Positions 23,367 through 35,749 of a DNA stretch of 64,000 nt are shown here, piece after piece. The DNA lies in assembly GCA_021014325.1 (NCBI GenBank), contig JAJGQC010000508.1:31892-95891 (forward strand), given 5' to 3'. The notes beneath the pieces are model-generated. The model made no database searches and was not told the origin of the DNA. It was given only the letters and a program-made list of their open reading frames with translations. How positions within the stretch are numbered: position 1 is the stretch's first letter; every line of letters starts with the position of its first letter. Source of the stretch: Plazaster borealis (lineage: Eukaryota > Echinodermata > Asteroidea > Forcipulatida > Labidiasteridae). Position numbers and translations under genes: made by a program.

Positions 23367-24534
23367 GAAAGCCTGCTGCATTGTTCGACTATGATGATCC
23401 AGATTGGGCACCAACACAAAATATGGCCCATAATAGTGCAGCACTTGGAGCTTCGACCTCGAGGTCAAGATACCTCCGACTGAAGGTGCGCAAAAAGAAA
23501 TTACAAGAACTATCTGTAGCTCAAGCACTTTTGGAGTCATCGGTCTCTACGCATCTTACCGAAGAGCAGATGGAATCAACAGTCTCTAGATGTCTTTCTA
23601 AAGAGCAGGTGGACTCATCGGTCTCTACAAGTCTTGACGAGGAGCAGATGGACTCATCAGTCTCTACAAGTCTTGCCAAAGAGCAGATGGAATCAATGGT
23701 CTGTACCAGTGTTGCTAAAGAGCAGACGGAATCATCCTGCCAAACTGATCTTAGCCTGACAGATATTTCTGAATTAGAGAAATGCCTGAGAAATGTTGAG
23801 CAGGACAACATGGACCTAAGGGAAACTGCGCGAAAACAGGGAGAGCAACTGAAGCAAAAGTAGATGGATGAAGATTACTTCAAAAATAATGATGACAAGG
23901 TAAAATTCTTTACAGGCTTGCCATCATGGACAGTGTTTGTGTCACTTTTGACACTCGTGTCCAGTGCCCTACCAGACTGTCGAAAACTCAGCAAGTTCTC
24001 TCAAGTGCTGATGTTTTTTTTAAAACTTAGACTCAACCTTTTTGATGAGGACATAGCCTACAGATTTTGTGTAAACCAATCAACTGTTTCCCGCAACTTT
24101 CATAGATTACACCGCAAGGTTCCATTTGTTATTTAAGTAAATGTTGGGGAGGGAGAGTATCTGATAAAGAAATTACTGAAAATAGTGACCTTATGTACAA
24201 ATTGCTACCAGGGGATTTAATAATCGCAGATCGAGGGTTTACTGTAGGGGACTACTGTGGCATGGTTATGGCAGAAATAAGAACGCCTCCCTTTACACAT
24301 GGGAAGAAACAACTAGCAAAAGTAGATGTCGACTGGAGCCGTGAATTATCATCAGTTCGGATACATGTAGAGAGAATTATTGGCTTAGTAAAACAAAAGT
24401 ATACAATTTTACAGGGTACAGTGCCAATCAACTTTCTTAGAGATATGGCAGCACGAGAGTCAACAATTGACAAAATCGTCCATGTTTGTTGTTCAATGGT
24501 AAACCTTTGTCCCTCCGTTGTTCCCAGTGAATAG
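23367..24534 (+). pseudogene. ISL2EU-type DDE transposase, decayed
   Basis: An exon starts after TTTCTTGCAG. It encodes GKPAALFDYDDPDWAPTQN, a Ser/Glu-rich stretch with four degenerate ~17-aa repeats (KEQMESxVSTSL-like), a TAG at 23861-23863, then an HTH_Tnp_4-like helix-turn-helix (DEDIAYRFCVNQSTVSRNF) ending in a TAA at 24134-24136. The frame resumes with CWGGRVSDKEIT, LLPGDLIIADRGF (second catalytic Asp) and RIHVERIIGLVKQKY (catalytic Glu), ending at 24534. In this DDE_Tnp_4 family the helix-turn-helix is normally followed by about 100 residues including the first catalytic Asp. That block is absent here, so the copy is inactive. The THAP-like N-terminal exon typical of relatives was not found. 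It faces the YqaJ gene, as expected for a two-gene ISL2EU element. Confidence 0.8.
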
Positions 24535-25761
24535 TCTATGTAATGCGTATAAATTGGGAATTTTTAAAACAAATTCTTGGTGTTGAGGCTATATAGTTAA
24601 ATTTTCTTAAAGGATATTATCATTGAACAATTCTGTATTGCATGGGATGACTCGAATTTCATCAATGAAAATAACAATTTGTAGCAGTGAGTATTATATA
24701 CATTGTATGTCCACAACATGTCATTCCAGTAATGTCAATGGTAGACATTCTCAGAGTAATACAGGGTTGTTCAATGATAAATGACAAGGAAATCCTATAA
24801 ACACGTCTCAAAGTATGCCTGTTGTGTCAGACAATACGGGCAATTCACATTACAGTGCGCCACCTATAGTTGCATCGGAGAGTCCATTTTCGCAGTGCGT
24901 CTTGGGGGAAAAAGTAGACAAACACAAACCAGTTACCGCGAAACTATTGATCAGCAGATGGACGGTGGTACAAAACTGTACAGAGATCTCGACACAGTGA
25001 CACAAAACAATTCGGTTGTTTTGTCAAGTGGCCTACATTATTTCGTAGTTTCGGCTTGAAGTTTCCTCGACACACAATACAAGAGCAGATTAAAACAAAA
25101 ATTCTACTAATCTCGAAATTAAAACTAATTCTGTTAAAAATTTGTTTGGACACCCTGAAGTTCATGTTAAAATTTAAAATGACCTCAAACAAGAAAATAC
25201 AAAAGAAATGGATTCGGTGTGTGTTTGTCAGAGTGGAATTTGTATTATTTATTTAATTATATATACTATTCAATTTACTTTATTTCTATAATTCTATATC
25301 CATACACAAAAGAAAACAAATAAATAGAGATACAATGTATATTTAAATCATAAATTATATTCAGAAAAGTAATGCAAAGTAACATAAACAAAATTGTTGG
25401 GTCATAGCATTACATGTATTTATAAGCATATTCTATTTATCAATAAATATTTTTAGTCAATACATGTAAACAAATTGTACTAGTCATTTTTTGTTATACA
25501 GTTTGTGGCATATTTGACACAGACACATTGCATCAATCTGCAAACAAATTTAATGTACGAACTGATACAATAGGTGGATTGCAATTAACGCCATCTGTGA
25601 TGTCAATTTCTAATTTGGCTTTGCAGCTGCATCAAGTGCTCTAATTTTGGGCGCTCAAAAATGAGCCGTCATTGCCACAAAGATGGCCGATTCCCTCATA
25701 GTTGACGTCATGTGCAGTCCATCTTTTAAGTCACAGTTTTAACACACTCATCTGAACAACG
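24535..25761. other. spacer between convergent transposon genes
   Basis: AT-rich, with no supported exon. It probably holds the 3' untranslated regions of both transposon genes. Confidence 0.4.
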
Positions 25762-26545
25762 CTACTCTTCAGTGCGCTGCTTTGTACTTGTATCAGCTCC
25801 CAGCTTATGTTTTCTTGATTTTGAAAACTTTGGTAGTTTTCTGCAATGGGGACAGTACCACTTACCCTTTGGAGGCACCCGCATCATGAGGCATTCCATG
25901 TGAAACCAACCAATAGAACACAATTTGTTGTCACATGCCACCATGTCACCAAATGAGGGGCGCTCACAGAAGCACCAACTAGTGTTGGGATCGTCTTCCG
26001 CTGACACAGACTCCTCCTCTACATGTACAGGAACATCTACAATGCCATTTGACTCAACCGGTTTTCTTGTCTGCCACTTCCCTACTAATTCTGGGAGGAT
26101 TCCAGTTTTAAAAAAATGTGTTACTGCTGGTAAATTATACCTAAAAAAATCATTATCCCGTTCTACTTCTTGTACAATCAGCTCATTAGTCCAAAGAACA
26201 AAAACACAGACATTTACATTGCAAACATTCAACTGGGCCTGCACCTGATAATAATATGGGTGTTCTTTTTTTAATTGCCATAGCCCATCGACCTTCTTTA
26301 CACAAAGATTTTTTGTATCCTTGTTCTCATTTGGAAGCCCTTCACGGTAGCAGTAAGGGCACTTCACTTCAATCAGCCTGGGTTTGCAACACTCACATTT
26401 CAGGATGCCATCAGGGGTGGCTCCAAGGTGTGGAAGATTGGGATTGATGATAAATCCGCAATCTTCCACAACCAGATCTTTGTGGTGTGAGCTTAGCTGA
26501 GCTACACACTTCCTTCTAGCGAGTTTTTCGTGCTCACATCCCCAC
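25762..26545 (-). CDS. YqaJ core plus ING-like PHD finger exon
   Basis: The longest intact exon of the accessory gene. It opens after a T-rich acceptor ending TTTTCCAG and joins the previous exon in phase 2 (AG|G gives R-WGCEHEKL). It holds the nuclease motifs GATPDGI, LIEVKCPY and QAQLNVC, then a Cys4-His-Cys3 PHD finger at roughly residues 205-255, and a basic tail. TAG stop at 25764-25762. An uninterrupted PHD finger in a transposon nuclease hints at chromatin-guided targeting; that is inference. Confidence 0.8.
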
Positions 26546-26816
26546 CTGGAAAAAAATAAAAATAAAATAAAATAAATAAGGCCCATCTACAGTAGTGCTG
26601 ACAGAAATGTACATGGTTTCCTAGTCACTCCTTTTTGTACACTTTACAAAAAAAGAAACAAAATTATCTTTGAGCAAACGGATTTTAATCCAACTTGTTA
26701 AAATGTTTACTATATTAAAAAAGACTAAATGTGAAGCTTGTAATTAGTCACTTTAAATTCTTCCATTCCACTGGAGTTTGAAGAATGTCAAGACTTGATT
26801 TCATTTACTGCCGTAC

Positions 26817-27028
26817 CTTGTTGCAGCTGTAGAAAAGCGATATGCCTCAGGGTGGCATATTTTCTTGATCAGACTGGGTGATGGCATTGCAGGGTTCGTC
26901 TTCACAGCACTGTGGAACACGGAGGCAGTGATCCGTCCTGCACGGTGCTGAAACCAAACCTTGCTTGAGGCCTGGTCGCGAGTTCGGGATTCTAGTTCCT
27001 TACACTGCTCATCTGTAATCTGGAATGA
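26817..27028 (-). CDS. YqaJ N-terminal exon (WFQHRAGRITAS)
   Basis: Acceptor CATGTTTCAG, donor ACAAG|GTACGG. Encodes SFQITDEQCKELESRT and the WFQHRAGRITAS motif that opens YqaJ domains in these transposons. Its 5' part, with the acceptor, is tandemly duplicated at 27108-27213. Confidence 0.75.
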
Positions 27029-27203
27029 CTGAAACATGTATAGTTTTAAATTTTGAGGTGCTTTGGGGTATTTTACATGAAGCGCCATATAAATGCCTTT
27101 TATTATTACACTGCTCATCTGTAATCTGGAATGACTGAAACATGTATAGTTTTAAATTTTGAGGTGCTTTGGGGTATTTTACATGAAGCGCCATATAAAT
27201 GCC

Positions 27204-27213
<10 letters not shown>
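27002..27213. repeat. 106-bp tandem duplication including a splice acceptor
   Basis: 27002-27107 and 27108-27213 appear identical. Each holds the start of the YqaJ N-terminal exon, its acceptor, and a SINE tail (GCGCCATATAAATGCC, minus orientation) running into the TTA microsatellite. Confidence 0.9.
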
Positions 27214-28223
<1,010 letters not shown>

Positions 28224-28296
28224 GTGACTGCTGACTGGCATGCCAACTGAACAGTGAATTAAACGCACCTGGGCAGTTGGCAATAACTTGGCTTAC

Positions 28297-28475
28297 CTGA
28301 GAAGTATCAAAAGGTTGGTACAGTTTTGGAGAAGCTCTGCAAAATTCCATTTGAGGGCATCTGGGTTGTAAAGCATGCTGAGAGGCTTTGGTAATTTGCC
28401 AGTAGCACTCAAGGGTACATACTCCCTAGCGTAGTCATCCAGAATATTGTGCAGGACTGGTTTGGTTGATGCAAT
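28297..28475 (-). CDS. 3' part of the accessory-gene exon split by the Gypsy insertion
   Basis: Encodes STKPVLHNILDDYAREYVPL and LPKPLSMLYNP, a conserved linker before the YqaJ domain. It resumes the reading frame of 31043-30898 exactly across the 5-bp target duplication. Donor CTCAG|GTAAGC. Confidence 0.7.
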
Positions 28476-28514
28476 TGTCAGAGTCAATACATTGGTATTC
28501 CTTAAAATTAATTA

Positions 28515-29259
28515 TGCGCTTATGCAAAAACTTAAAGACGCAAGCCTAACTGCTAAGCCGAGCAAATGTCTGATAGGAATGCACAAAGTAGAGTATCTAG
28601 GTCACATTGTGGGTCAAGGTCAGCTAGCGCCAGAACCAGACAAAATGTCAAAAATTCACAACGCCCCAGTTCCAAAGACTAAGAAACAACTCCGGTCGTT
28701 CTTAGGATTGTCCGGGTACTACAGAAAATTTATTCCTAACTATGCCGCACTTGCTGCGCCATTAACATCGAAAACCAAAGCTAAAGAGCCAAATAAAATT
28801 AAGTTTGACGACCAAGAACAGAAAGCATTCGATAAGCTAAAAACCTGCTTAGACTCTAAACCAATTCTGCATCTCCCAGACTGCAAAAGGCAATTTATTT
28901 TGCGCACAGATGCCTCAGACGCTGGATTAGGAGCGGTGCTCTTACAAGAACATAAAAATGACGTTTTCCCGGTTGCATACGCAAGCAGAAAGTTGTTAGA
29001 TAGAGAACGAGCGTACTCAATAATGGAAAAAGAATGTCTCGCCCTTGTGTGGGGAATTAACAAATACCAGTGCTACCTTTACGGCAAACAATTCATCTTA
29101 GAAACCGACCACCAGCCGCTCATGTACATGCAAAAGAACAAAGTAGTAAACCAAAGAATCATGCGTTGGGCACTCTCGCTGCAACCTTATCGGTTTAAGA
29201 TTGACGCAATTAAAGGTATAGACAATGTTGGAGCCGACTACCTCAGTCGAAACACGTAG
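28515..29259 (+). pseudogene. Ty3/gypsy reverse transcriptase C-terminus plus RNase H fragment
   Basis: An open frame covers the RT thumb region (CLIGMHKVEYLGHIVGQG, LRSFLGLSGYYRKFIPNY) and Ty3-type RNase H (LRTDASDAGLGAVLLQ, MEKECLALVWGI, LETDHQPL, GADYLSRNT), then stops. It lacks the catalytic YxDD palm and any integrase, so it is a non-functional remnant. A purine-rich stretch (ATGGGAGTGAAA) precedes the 3' LTR as the likely polypurine tract. Confidence 0.85.
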
Positions 29260-29322
29260 AATGTAAGAAAGTTATACTGCGAAGAAAATGGGGGACATTT
29301 TCTTATTTTGATGGGAGTGAAA

Positions 29323-30897
29323 TGTCAGAGTCAATACATTGGTATTCCTTAAAATTAATTAAATGTTCTCTTTCTGTTGATCTGACATATTTTAAATTCC
29401 GCAAACCGGGGGTTTGCAAATAGTTCACATATTCTTTCGCGAGATCCTGCAATTTCCTTTCTATGTCTCGACATTCGAGTGCGCAAGAAACGCCACGTTT
29501 AACCTACTTTCAGTTATGCATAGTTACTCGCGCGCCACCCTTAATTTTGGTCATGGTAATTCGTAACCCCTTTTTTAGGCTTAGACTTTTGTGTTTATTC
29601 ATGGACACATATTTGAGTAAAACAGAGTTAATGTGGAGTGTGGAAATAAGTTGTGAATGTGAAAAGCAATGTGAGCTTGAGAGAGAGAGGACGTGCCTTG
29701 TGGGTTCGATTAAGGATCGAACTGAAGTGTAGGTTGCCAACCATACCCAACAGGCGAGTGGATACAGCCACCGTATAGGTATTGGGCCGGCCAACCAAAG
29801 TAACGGCCGAGAGCCACTTATAGTGAAACCACGTCAGATGTTGACCAATCTCTACGGCAACGGCAGCCTGAAGCCAATCTCCCCTCCAATTACCGTAAGT
29901 TTATCACGTTTTACGAAAGTGAAAACTAAAAATAGTTTGATAAAATGTATGATTTAGAATGTTAGGGACCAATCCCTCATAATACTAAATGCTCAGAAGT
30001 AATAGAAACGTCTAAAGTTGTACGAAGTATAGTTGCGAAATTATTTACCGATGTTAATCAATAACTCAACTGTTAGATGATCTGGTTCATTTTACTTATA
30101 GTAACAGTAACAATGATAGGGATAACTCCCTCAAGAACCTAAATGTTCATATGTGATGGAAACGCCAACGAAGGTTTATGAAGTTGAAACGAAATTGTTT
30201 ATCATAAACGATGTATTTGATTGATGTGCATTGGTTTTGAAAACCCTTGTATTAGATGATTTGGTTAATTTCATTTATAGATGACCATTAACCCTTGGAT
30301 ACGACGACCCCCTTATTGACCGGATCGTAGAGACGACCACGGCAGGGACAAGGACAGTTTCAGTCGTTGGACGAGGTTCACCCTCAAGACGGAGGTCCTC
30401 AGGGGAAGGTTGAACGACCTAATGTAGTATATTGATTTAAATTATTGCGACTAAATGCTTGAAGCCAAATCGGCAGCATTCCAGCATTAAGAATATTTAT
30501 TTAGTGTATGTTTGCCTGGAGGCTTGAGAAATTCACCCAATCTTAAGAAACCGTGAATTATTATATTCTATTCTATTGTAAGTTCTGACTGTATATGACA
30601 AATGTAATTCCAAGGAAGAAACCTACGGAATCTAACGAAAGCTTATTGATAGATATAGTTTATTTAAACTATTCACCAGAAGTTCCTCTGGTAGTGTTGG
30701 AGTTACAACCTATATTTACTGTTATACCCAAATTAAGGAAGCCACCATATTGATCTCAAGGCAGATTAATTTGTAAATATTGTAAATACCACCCAATTGT
30801 TGAATAAGAATTCAGCTTGAATTTACTCTTGTGTCAAGTGAATATTATTTGTGTCCGTCTTATGGTAACATACGATTATTGTCAACTTAGCCTGACA
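29323..30897 (+). repeat. 3' LTR of the Gypsy element
   Basis: 1,575 bp from TGTCAGAGTC to GCCTGACA. Its first 39 bp match the 5' LTR remnant at 28476. There is no long open frame of note. Confidence 0.85.
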
Positions 30898-31043
30898 GCA
30901 ATGGCACTGTGGAATGACGCCAGTTCTTCTGTAGTTGGCTTGGCTATGTCCTTGGAAGCCTGAGTATGCTGTGATGGCTGTCCCTTCTTCTTTTTCATTG
31001 CAGGGCTTGTAAAGTCAATTGTGCTTATCTTAGCAGCAGAAAC
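30898..31043 (-). CDS. accessory-gene exon, 5' part (KISTIDFTSP linker)
   Basis: The acceptor ATAAAAG joins the previous exon in phase 0. Encodes VSAAKISTIDFTSPAMKKKK and a Gln/Lys-rich linker ending in LASFHSAIA, where the Gypsy element interrupts. Confidence 0.65.
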
Positions 31044-31189
31044 CTTTTATCAGTTTTAGAAGAACAATAAGAAATTTTAAGTGAATTTCTCAGAAAAAAA
31101 CATCTTGTCATGAAATGTGCATCTGCTTTTACTGGATCAAACTAAGAAAACACATCCTGGTCTCTAAAATGGAAATAGCCAAGCAAAGT

Positions 31190-31355
31190 GCAGATTTTGT
31201 TCCCAAGAGAAACATACAATCAGGGAAAAGGTAGAAAAGGGGGGTAAATTAAGTGTATAAACTCATGAATAGTAAATATTCTGGTGAGCAAAAATTAGTT
31301 GTGCCTGGCTACTTTTTGTGCTTCAGCAGCTCTATGAAATTGGGCCCTGGTAATC
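31190..31355. mobile_element. fragment of the GGGCCCAATTTCAT palindromic MITE family
   Basis: The right end reads CAGCTCTATGAAATTGGGCCC; the left part is diverged. Related copies are at 46.3, 48.5, 58.4-58.9 and 60.3 kb. Confidence 0.5.
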
Positions 31356-31478
31356 CTTTAAAAGCTCAATGCATCCACACAAAAATCCTGATCAATAAGT
31401 ATGAATGTCTGTTGAGTATAAAAATCTAAAACAACTGGAATTGAAAAGTAAAACAAAACACAATGTACAGTAACTCAC

Positions 31479-31608
31479 GTCTCGTTTTGAAGGTAGCCAC
31501 ACACATGTCTGGGAAGTGCAAGCATCCAGCCCTGTCAATTTCCTTTGCTCATTTGCACTGATGACTCATGAAATCAGGGCTGCCACATGAGAACACGCCT
31601 CACCAAGG
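31479..31608 (-). CDS. accessory-gene exon completing the SWIM finger, with a nonsense codon
   Basis: Joined in phase to the preceding exon it completes CTCMAGLGEACSHVAALIS. A TGA (31568-31566) follows, and the same frame then continues as ANEQRKLTGLDACTSQTCVW. The downstream frame is family-like, so the TGA is a nonsense change rather than the natural end. Confidence 0.7.
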
Positions 31609-31829
31609 CTAGATTTAAAGTATGAGAAGTACAATAACTCACATTATAAATCAAATATGATGAGAAACATTGGAGAATGTGAATCTTGTGTAATATGTTT
31701 CTAATATCATTCCAACCATTTGGCGATCACATGACCCCACCTCATTCACTCCAAGACAAAGACGCAAATGACTTATGCTGATCAAGGGAGCCTGAAAATT
31801 TGACTTTTTCTGAAAAGATAAATTCTTAC

Positions 31830-32047
31830 CCTGCCATGCATGTGCAGTGAGCTGACACAATTTCTCCACTCTTCTCTGCCACAAACCATGGAAGCAAAGG
31901 TGTTGCTGTCATGCGCTGGCTGTGCTTGACCCTACCCAGGATAAGATACCTCGTCTCCCCATGTTTACTGTTGAAAGCTTTGAGGCGCATGTCATGTACC
32001 CATCCAGCCTGCATAAAGCTATCTGACCCCGTCATTGATTTCCATGC
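31830..32047 (-). CDS. accessory-gene SWIM-region exon
   Basis: Encodes AWKSMTGSDSFMQAGWVHDM through PWFVAEKSGEIVSAHCTCMA, the conserved region before and into the SWIM zinc finger. The acceptor ACCAAG joins exon 1 in phase 0. Confidence 0.75.
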
Positions 32048-32666
32048 CTTGGTATAAAAAACACAAAATGAAGACCTTATTAATGCCTGTGATGAAACCG
32101 GTGATGCATAACAAGTAGGAAAATATCTTTTTAGTTTTTTAAATACTATTCTCTGAATAAATAACACTTGAGAATTGAATTTATTCATGAATCTGACACT
32201 ATTGTCAAGCAGAAATATAACTTTGAGGTCAGTAATCAATGTGCAGTGAAAATCTTCCTACAAGCCACCTGTTTTGTATTTAATAGGCATGCACAAAATG
32301 CCTCTTAAAATGCACTTTTCCTGTTCGGTGGGGAAAATGTTTTGTTTTTAAAATGAGCTAAAAAAGAAACGAGCCATAACACAAATTTAAAAATGTGTAT
32401 TTTTCCTTTTTGGTAATAATTGCTCACCTAGGCCTAGTCCTTCAAAGAAATAAAGGCCGAGAACACTTTTAAGCTTAACGTAAGGGGGCCTACATGTTAA
32501 CGTTTAGGTGTTTACGTGGACTCACTCTTAAACATTTGTCACAATGATTTATGATTATTGATTTTTTTATTTAACGTTTCGTGGACTCACTCGTAAAAAT
32601 TTGTCACATGATTTATGATTAATGATTTGTTTTATTTGTTAACTTCTGGAGTTAAAAAAACTTACC

Positions 32667-32761
32667 CGCATTTCTTCACGTGTGTGCTGGCTCGGTGTCG
32701 ACATGAGGTAAACAAACATATCACTCCACTTGACTTCAGGTATGGTAACGGGCGACGCATC
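32667..32761 (-). CDS. 3' part of accessory-gene exon 1
   Basis: Continues exon 1 after the 871-bp insertion: PVTIPEVKWSDMFVYLMSTP then SQHTREEMR, with donor CGG|GTAAGT. Confidence 0.65.
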
Positions 32762-33632
32762 GGGTACCGGTCAACTCGGTCCGAGGTCAACTCGGTCCGA
32801 GTCAACTCGGTCCGAAGTCAACTCGGTCTGAAGTCATCTCGGTCCGAAGTCAACTCGGTCCGAAACATTAAATAAAGTGTGGTTGAAGGGGAAGTGGCGG
32901 GACAGATTTATCTCGACGCTGTAACTCAGAAATTAATAATAATCACCGTTTAAAAAAGAAAACTTTCTAAAGCATAATTTAGGTAAACTAAAATGAAAGA
33001 AAATTGTAGAAAATGAACTTTCCTTTACATTTGTTTTCTTTTGTATGGTTGAAAATTTCTATTATTATTATGTAGGGGAATTTTACTTGTATTTTTTAAA
33101 TAATACCTTTTTTATTATATAATGATAGGCCTAATTAAGTTCAGTTAATATGGACAACCAAACATACTCTTTGTGGTTCTAAATTTTTATGAAATATTTA
33201 TCATAAGAATAGATTTGGTATTCTTTATTTTGTATTATTTATTATTAGAAAGTTTTGTTTATAATATTACTTTCAATCAAGCATTCCCCTTAATTGTCCT
33301 ACATTATTTATTTTATGTGTTTTAATTTACTGGAATGGAACATTTATCTTCTTTTTTCGGATTAAAAAAAGTCATACACTTACTGCAAAATATTTATTTT
33401 TTAAATGCTGATTTCTATAGGCCCTTCTAATTTACGAGATTACACAGAACCGTAAGCATAGTGCTTATAATAAAAAAACAATTTCGGACCGAGTTGGCTT
33501 CGGACCGAGTTAACATCGGACCGAGTTAACATCGGACCGAGTTAACCTCGGACCGAGATGACTTCGGACCGAGTTGACTTCGGACCGAGTTGACTCGGAC
33601 CGAGTTGACTACGGACCGAGTTGACCCATAAC
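32762..33632. mobile_element. 871-bp DNA element with iterated 16-bp inverted termini
   Basis: The left end carries six tandem ~16-bp units (GTCAACTCGGTCCGAA); the right end carries seven or eight in inverted orientation (TTCGGACCGAGTTGAC). The AT-rich core is non-coding. Both sides are flanked by CGACGCATC (32753-32761 and 33633-33641), a 9-bp target duplication, and removing one copy plus the element restores the open frame of the host exon. It is non-autonomous. A 9-bp duplication would fit Mutator-like transposition, which I only infer. Confidence 0.85.
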
Positions 33633-33641
33633 CGACGCATC

Positions 33642-33764
33642 AAGGTCCTTCTTGTCCAGATCATAGGGATCTTTTTCCAGTTCGCAAGCGCTCAGTTTCT
33701 CCAAATACCGAGCCTTCTCAGCACCTGGGAGTTCTTCCCCGTACTTAGATAAAAAGCAATTCAT
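33642..33764 (-). CDS. 5' part of accessory-gene exon 1, start codon
   Basis: ATG at 33764-33762 opens MNCFLSKYGEELPGAEKARY and LEKLSACELEKDPYDL. This matches the N-terminal style of ISL2EU accessory proteins as I remember them. The frame is interrupted by the 871-bp element. Confidence 0.65.
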
Positions 33765-34899
33765 TGTGCACAAACGAAAACACCCTCACCACGAATATGA
33801 AAAAGGTAAACAAAGAAAGTTGCGCAACAATTCCCACGGTCAAATCACACGTCATGCACGATTTGTATACAATTGTATAACATTGTTGAGTTGACCTCAA
33901 ACATGGCCGCTCAGCCGTGTTCGTGCGGTTGCTAGCGCGTCGCGTATCGCGCGTGACGTCAACGCATATCCTCTATAAATTAAAGGTCCCGTAGCATTGC
34001 GACAAAATTTACACTTCAAAGTTTTCATATTTTTACCTTATTGAGGAAGCTGAACTTTTACTCACATGTTCAATCATGTTCCTTGTAGTTGTACTTGTAG
34101 CCGGAACTCCATGGAGGCCGGTTTGAAAATTGTTGAATTTTCTCCTTTAAATTGATGTTATTATTAATTGTGAAAATATATTGACATTTACGGCTCCATC
34201 ACTGCACGTCATAAACGAAGAGCTTGTAAAGGCTAACGCGCATGTGCGAGTTTTGTATACGCATAGCAACCACTGTTGAGTCATCCATCAATTTTGGCCG
34301 AAAACCGCTGTATACTATATTTTACATTATAGTACGCACGCACGTGTATATCCGATTAAGCAAGCACCGTGACCATGCGTGACGAGAATGAAAACAAACA
34401 CGCCCACAAATGAAACGCCCATGTCGGGTTGCTATGCATTTCGTACATGCGCATATGATTTTACACGGTCGAGCGGTACACATGTACGATGGCTAAAAAT
34501 CACAGTGCAGAACTCCGACATATTTTTGGAAATAATCTCACCCATGGATATATTTGTTAGTTGTGAACTCATCCAAAGTGTAGTAAATGTCACCAAGAAT
34601 ATATGAGCGGAATTCCAGCTTCTCAAATAAGGTAAAAATAGGAAAAAATTGTGGTCAAATTTGTGTTCGCATTGCAAAGAAGCTTTATACCCAAGACGTC
34701 AGTCAGTCAGTGGCACTGACTGACGTCCTACCAGGGCTAGCACATAGCACTGCTTTAACTTTTACTACCTACAGAGTCTAGGTCGACCGGCGACTACACG
34801 GCCGGGCGGACGTACCCGCAGCCCCACCACCCGCGTGGCCGTACGTCCACCCGTAGTCTTGGTTCCAAGACGGTCCAGTTGTGTAGTCACAAAAACCTA
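33765..34899. other. probable right flank of the ISL2EU element, no gene seen
   Basis: No supported exon. Contains CpG-containing sequence near 33.9 kb, possibly promoter DNA of the accessory gene, and a short palindrome GTCAGTCAGTGGCACTGACTGAC near 34700. I could not locate the element's terminus. Confidence 0.3.
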
Positions 34900-35110
34900 A
34901 TCGCTATCTAAACCGCTATCACCCCACGAAACACTTGCCACTAGAAGGCGCTATCATTCATGTAACTGCTATCACACCACGAACCAACCTCGTCCCCATG
35001 GTTTACTTATTTCCTACCATGGGGACGAGGTTGACCACGAACCCTGCGGTTTGTGATGTGATAGCAGTTACATAAATGATAGCGCCCTCTAGTGACGATT
35101 AGTTCGTGGC
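34900..35110. repeat. nested hairpin with AACCTCGTCCCCATGG arms
   Basis: Inner arms AACCTCGTCCCCATGG and CCATGGGGACGAGGTT (about 34987-35033) sit inside longer arms with GCTATCATT..TAACTGCTATCAC and its inverse. A related hairpin with the same arm sequence is at 50091-50190. Confidence 0.85.
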
Positions 35111-35404
35111 TCTCCCAGGAACCACTGTTGATGTTTACCTAAAAGCATTTAGTTGACAGTATATTGAACAAACAATGTGTGCATGGCTGACGGCACGGCG
35201 CAAAAAATACATCCCAATTCTTACACGGCATGTCTGTATGGATGTGCTTGCATTGTTAACCTCTTGGACCAGTCGTCATACCGCACTTTCTCTGGAAAAG
35301 CACATTTTCCGTGAAGGCAATTTATAGCTGGAGATAATTCTAGGCATTGACTTAAAACCTGTAAGAAAGTTCAAGATGAATTTTGTCTCAGTATTGCGTG
35401 AGTA

Positions 35405-35615
35405 TTGTCGTTGACGTTTGCATCTACCCGGGCGCTAAAGCCCGGGTCATACTTCATGCCAATGCTAATGTGAAATTTTCACAAATTCGCAATGAAAAGT
35501 TCGCTTCCAAGGTCTACCACCAGCGGGGTTTACACCAAGTACGGGAGCTGACACCTCGTCGCCTTGCCCAAATTCTGGACAATGACATTTGCCCCAAAAC
35601 CGGACAAGCATTTCA
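35405..35615. mobile_element. fragment of the CCCGGTTCATACTTCCTG MITE family
   Basis: Contains GCCCGGGTCATACTTCATGC and ACAAATTCGCAATGAA, shared with the complete copy at 48053-48173. Confidence 0.5.
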
Positions 35616-35749
35616 ATAACATTAAATTTTTCCAAATTTTTCCGGATGTTTTCTTTTCGTCCACTCTCATCCATGAATTGAGGACTAAACACAAAATACG
35701 GATCTGGGTGTTTTGACTGAGCTTTCTGATTTGTCTATCTTGTTGACAG

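Larger units (their letters stand above)
28476..30897 (+). mobile_element. Ty3/gypsy LTR retrotransposon, internally deleted
   Basis: Flanked by a 5-bp target duplication GCAAT (28471-28475 and 30898-30902). The 3' LTR is 29323-30897, starting TGTCAGAGTC and ending GCCTGACA. Only 39 bp of the 5' LTR remain (28476-28514), joined directly to reverse transcriptase sequence, so most of the 5' LTR, gag, protease and the RT N-terminus are deleted. No integrase follows RNase H. It lies antisense in an exon of the YqaJ gene. Confidence 0.9.
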
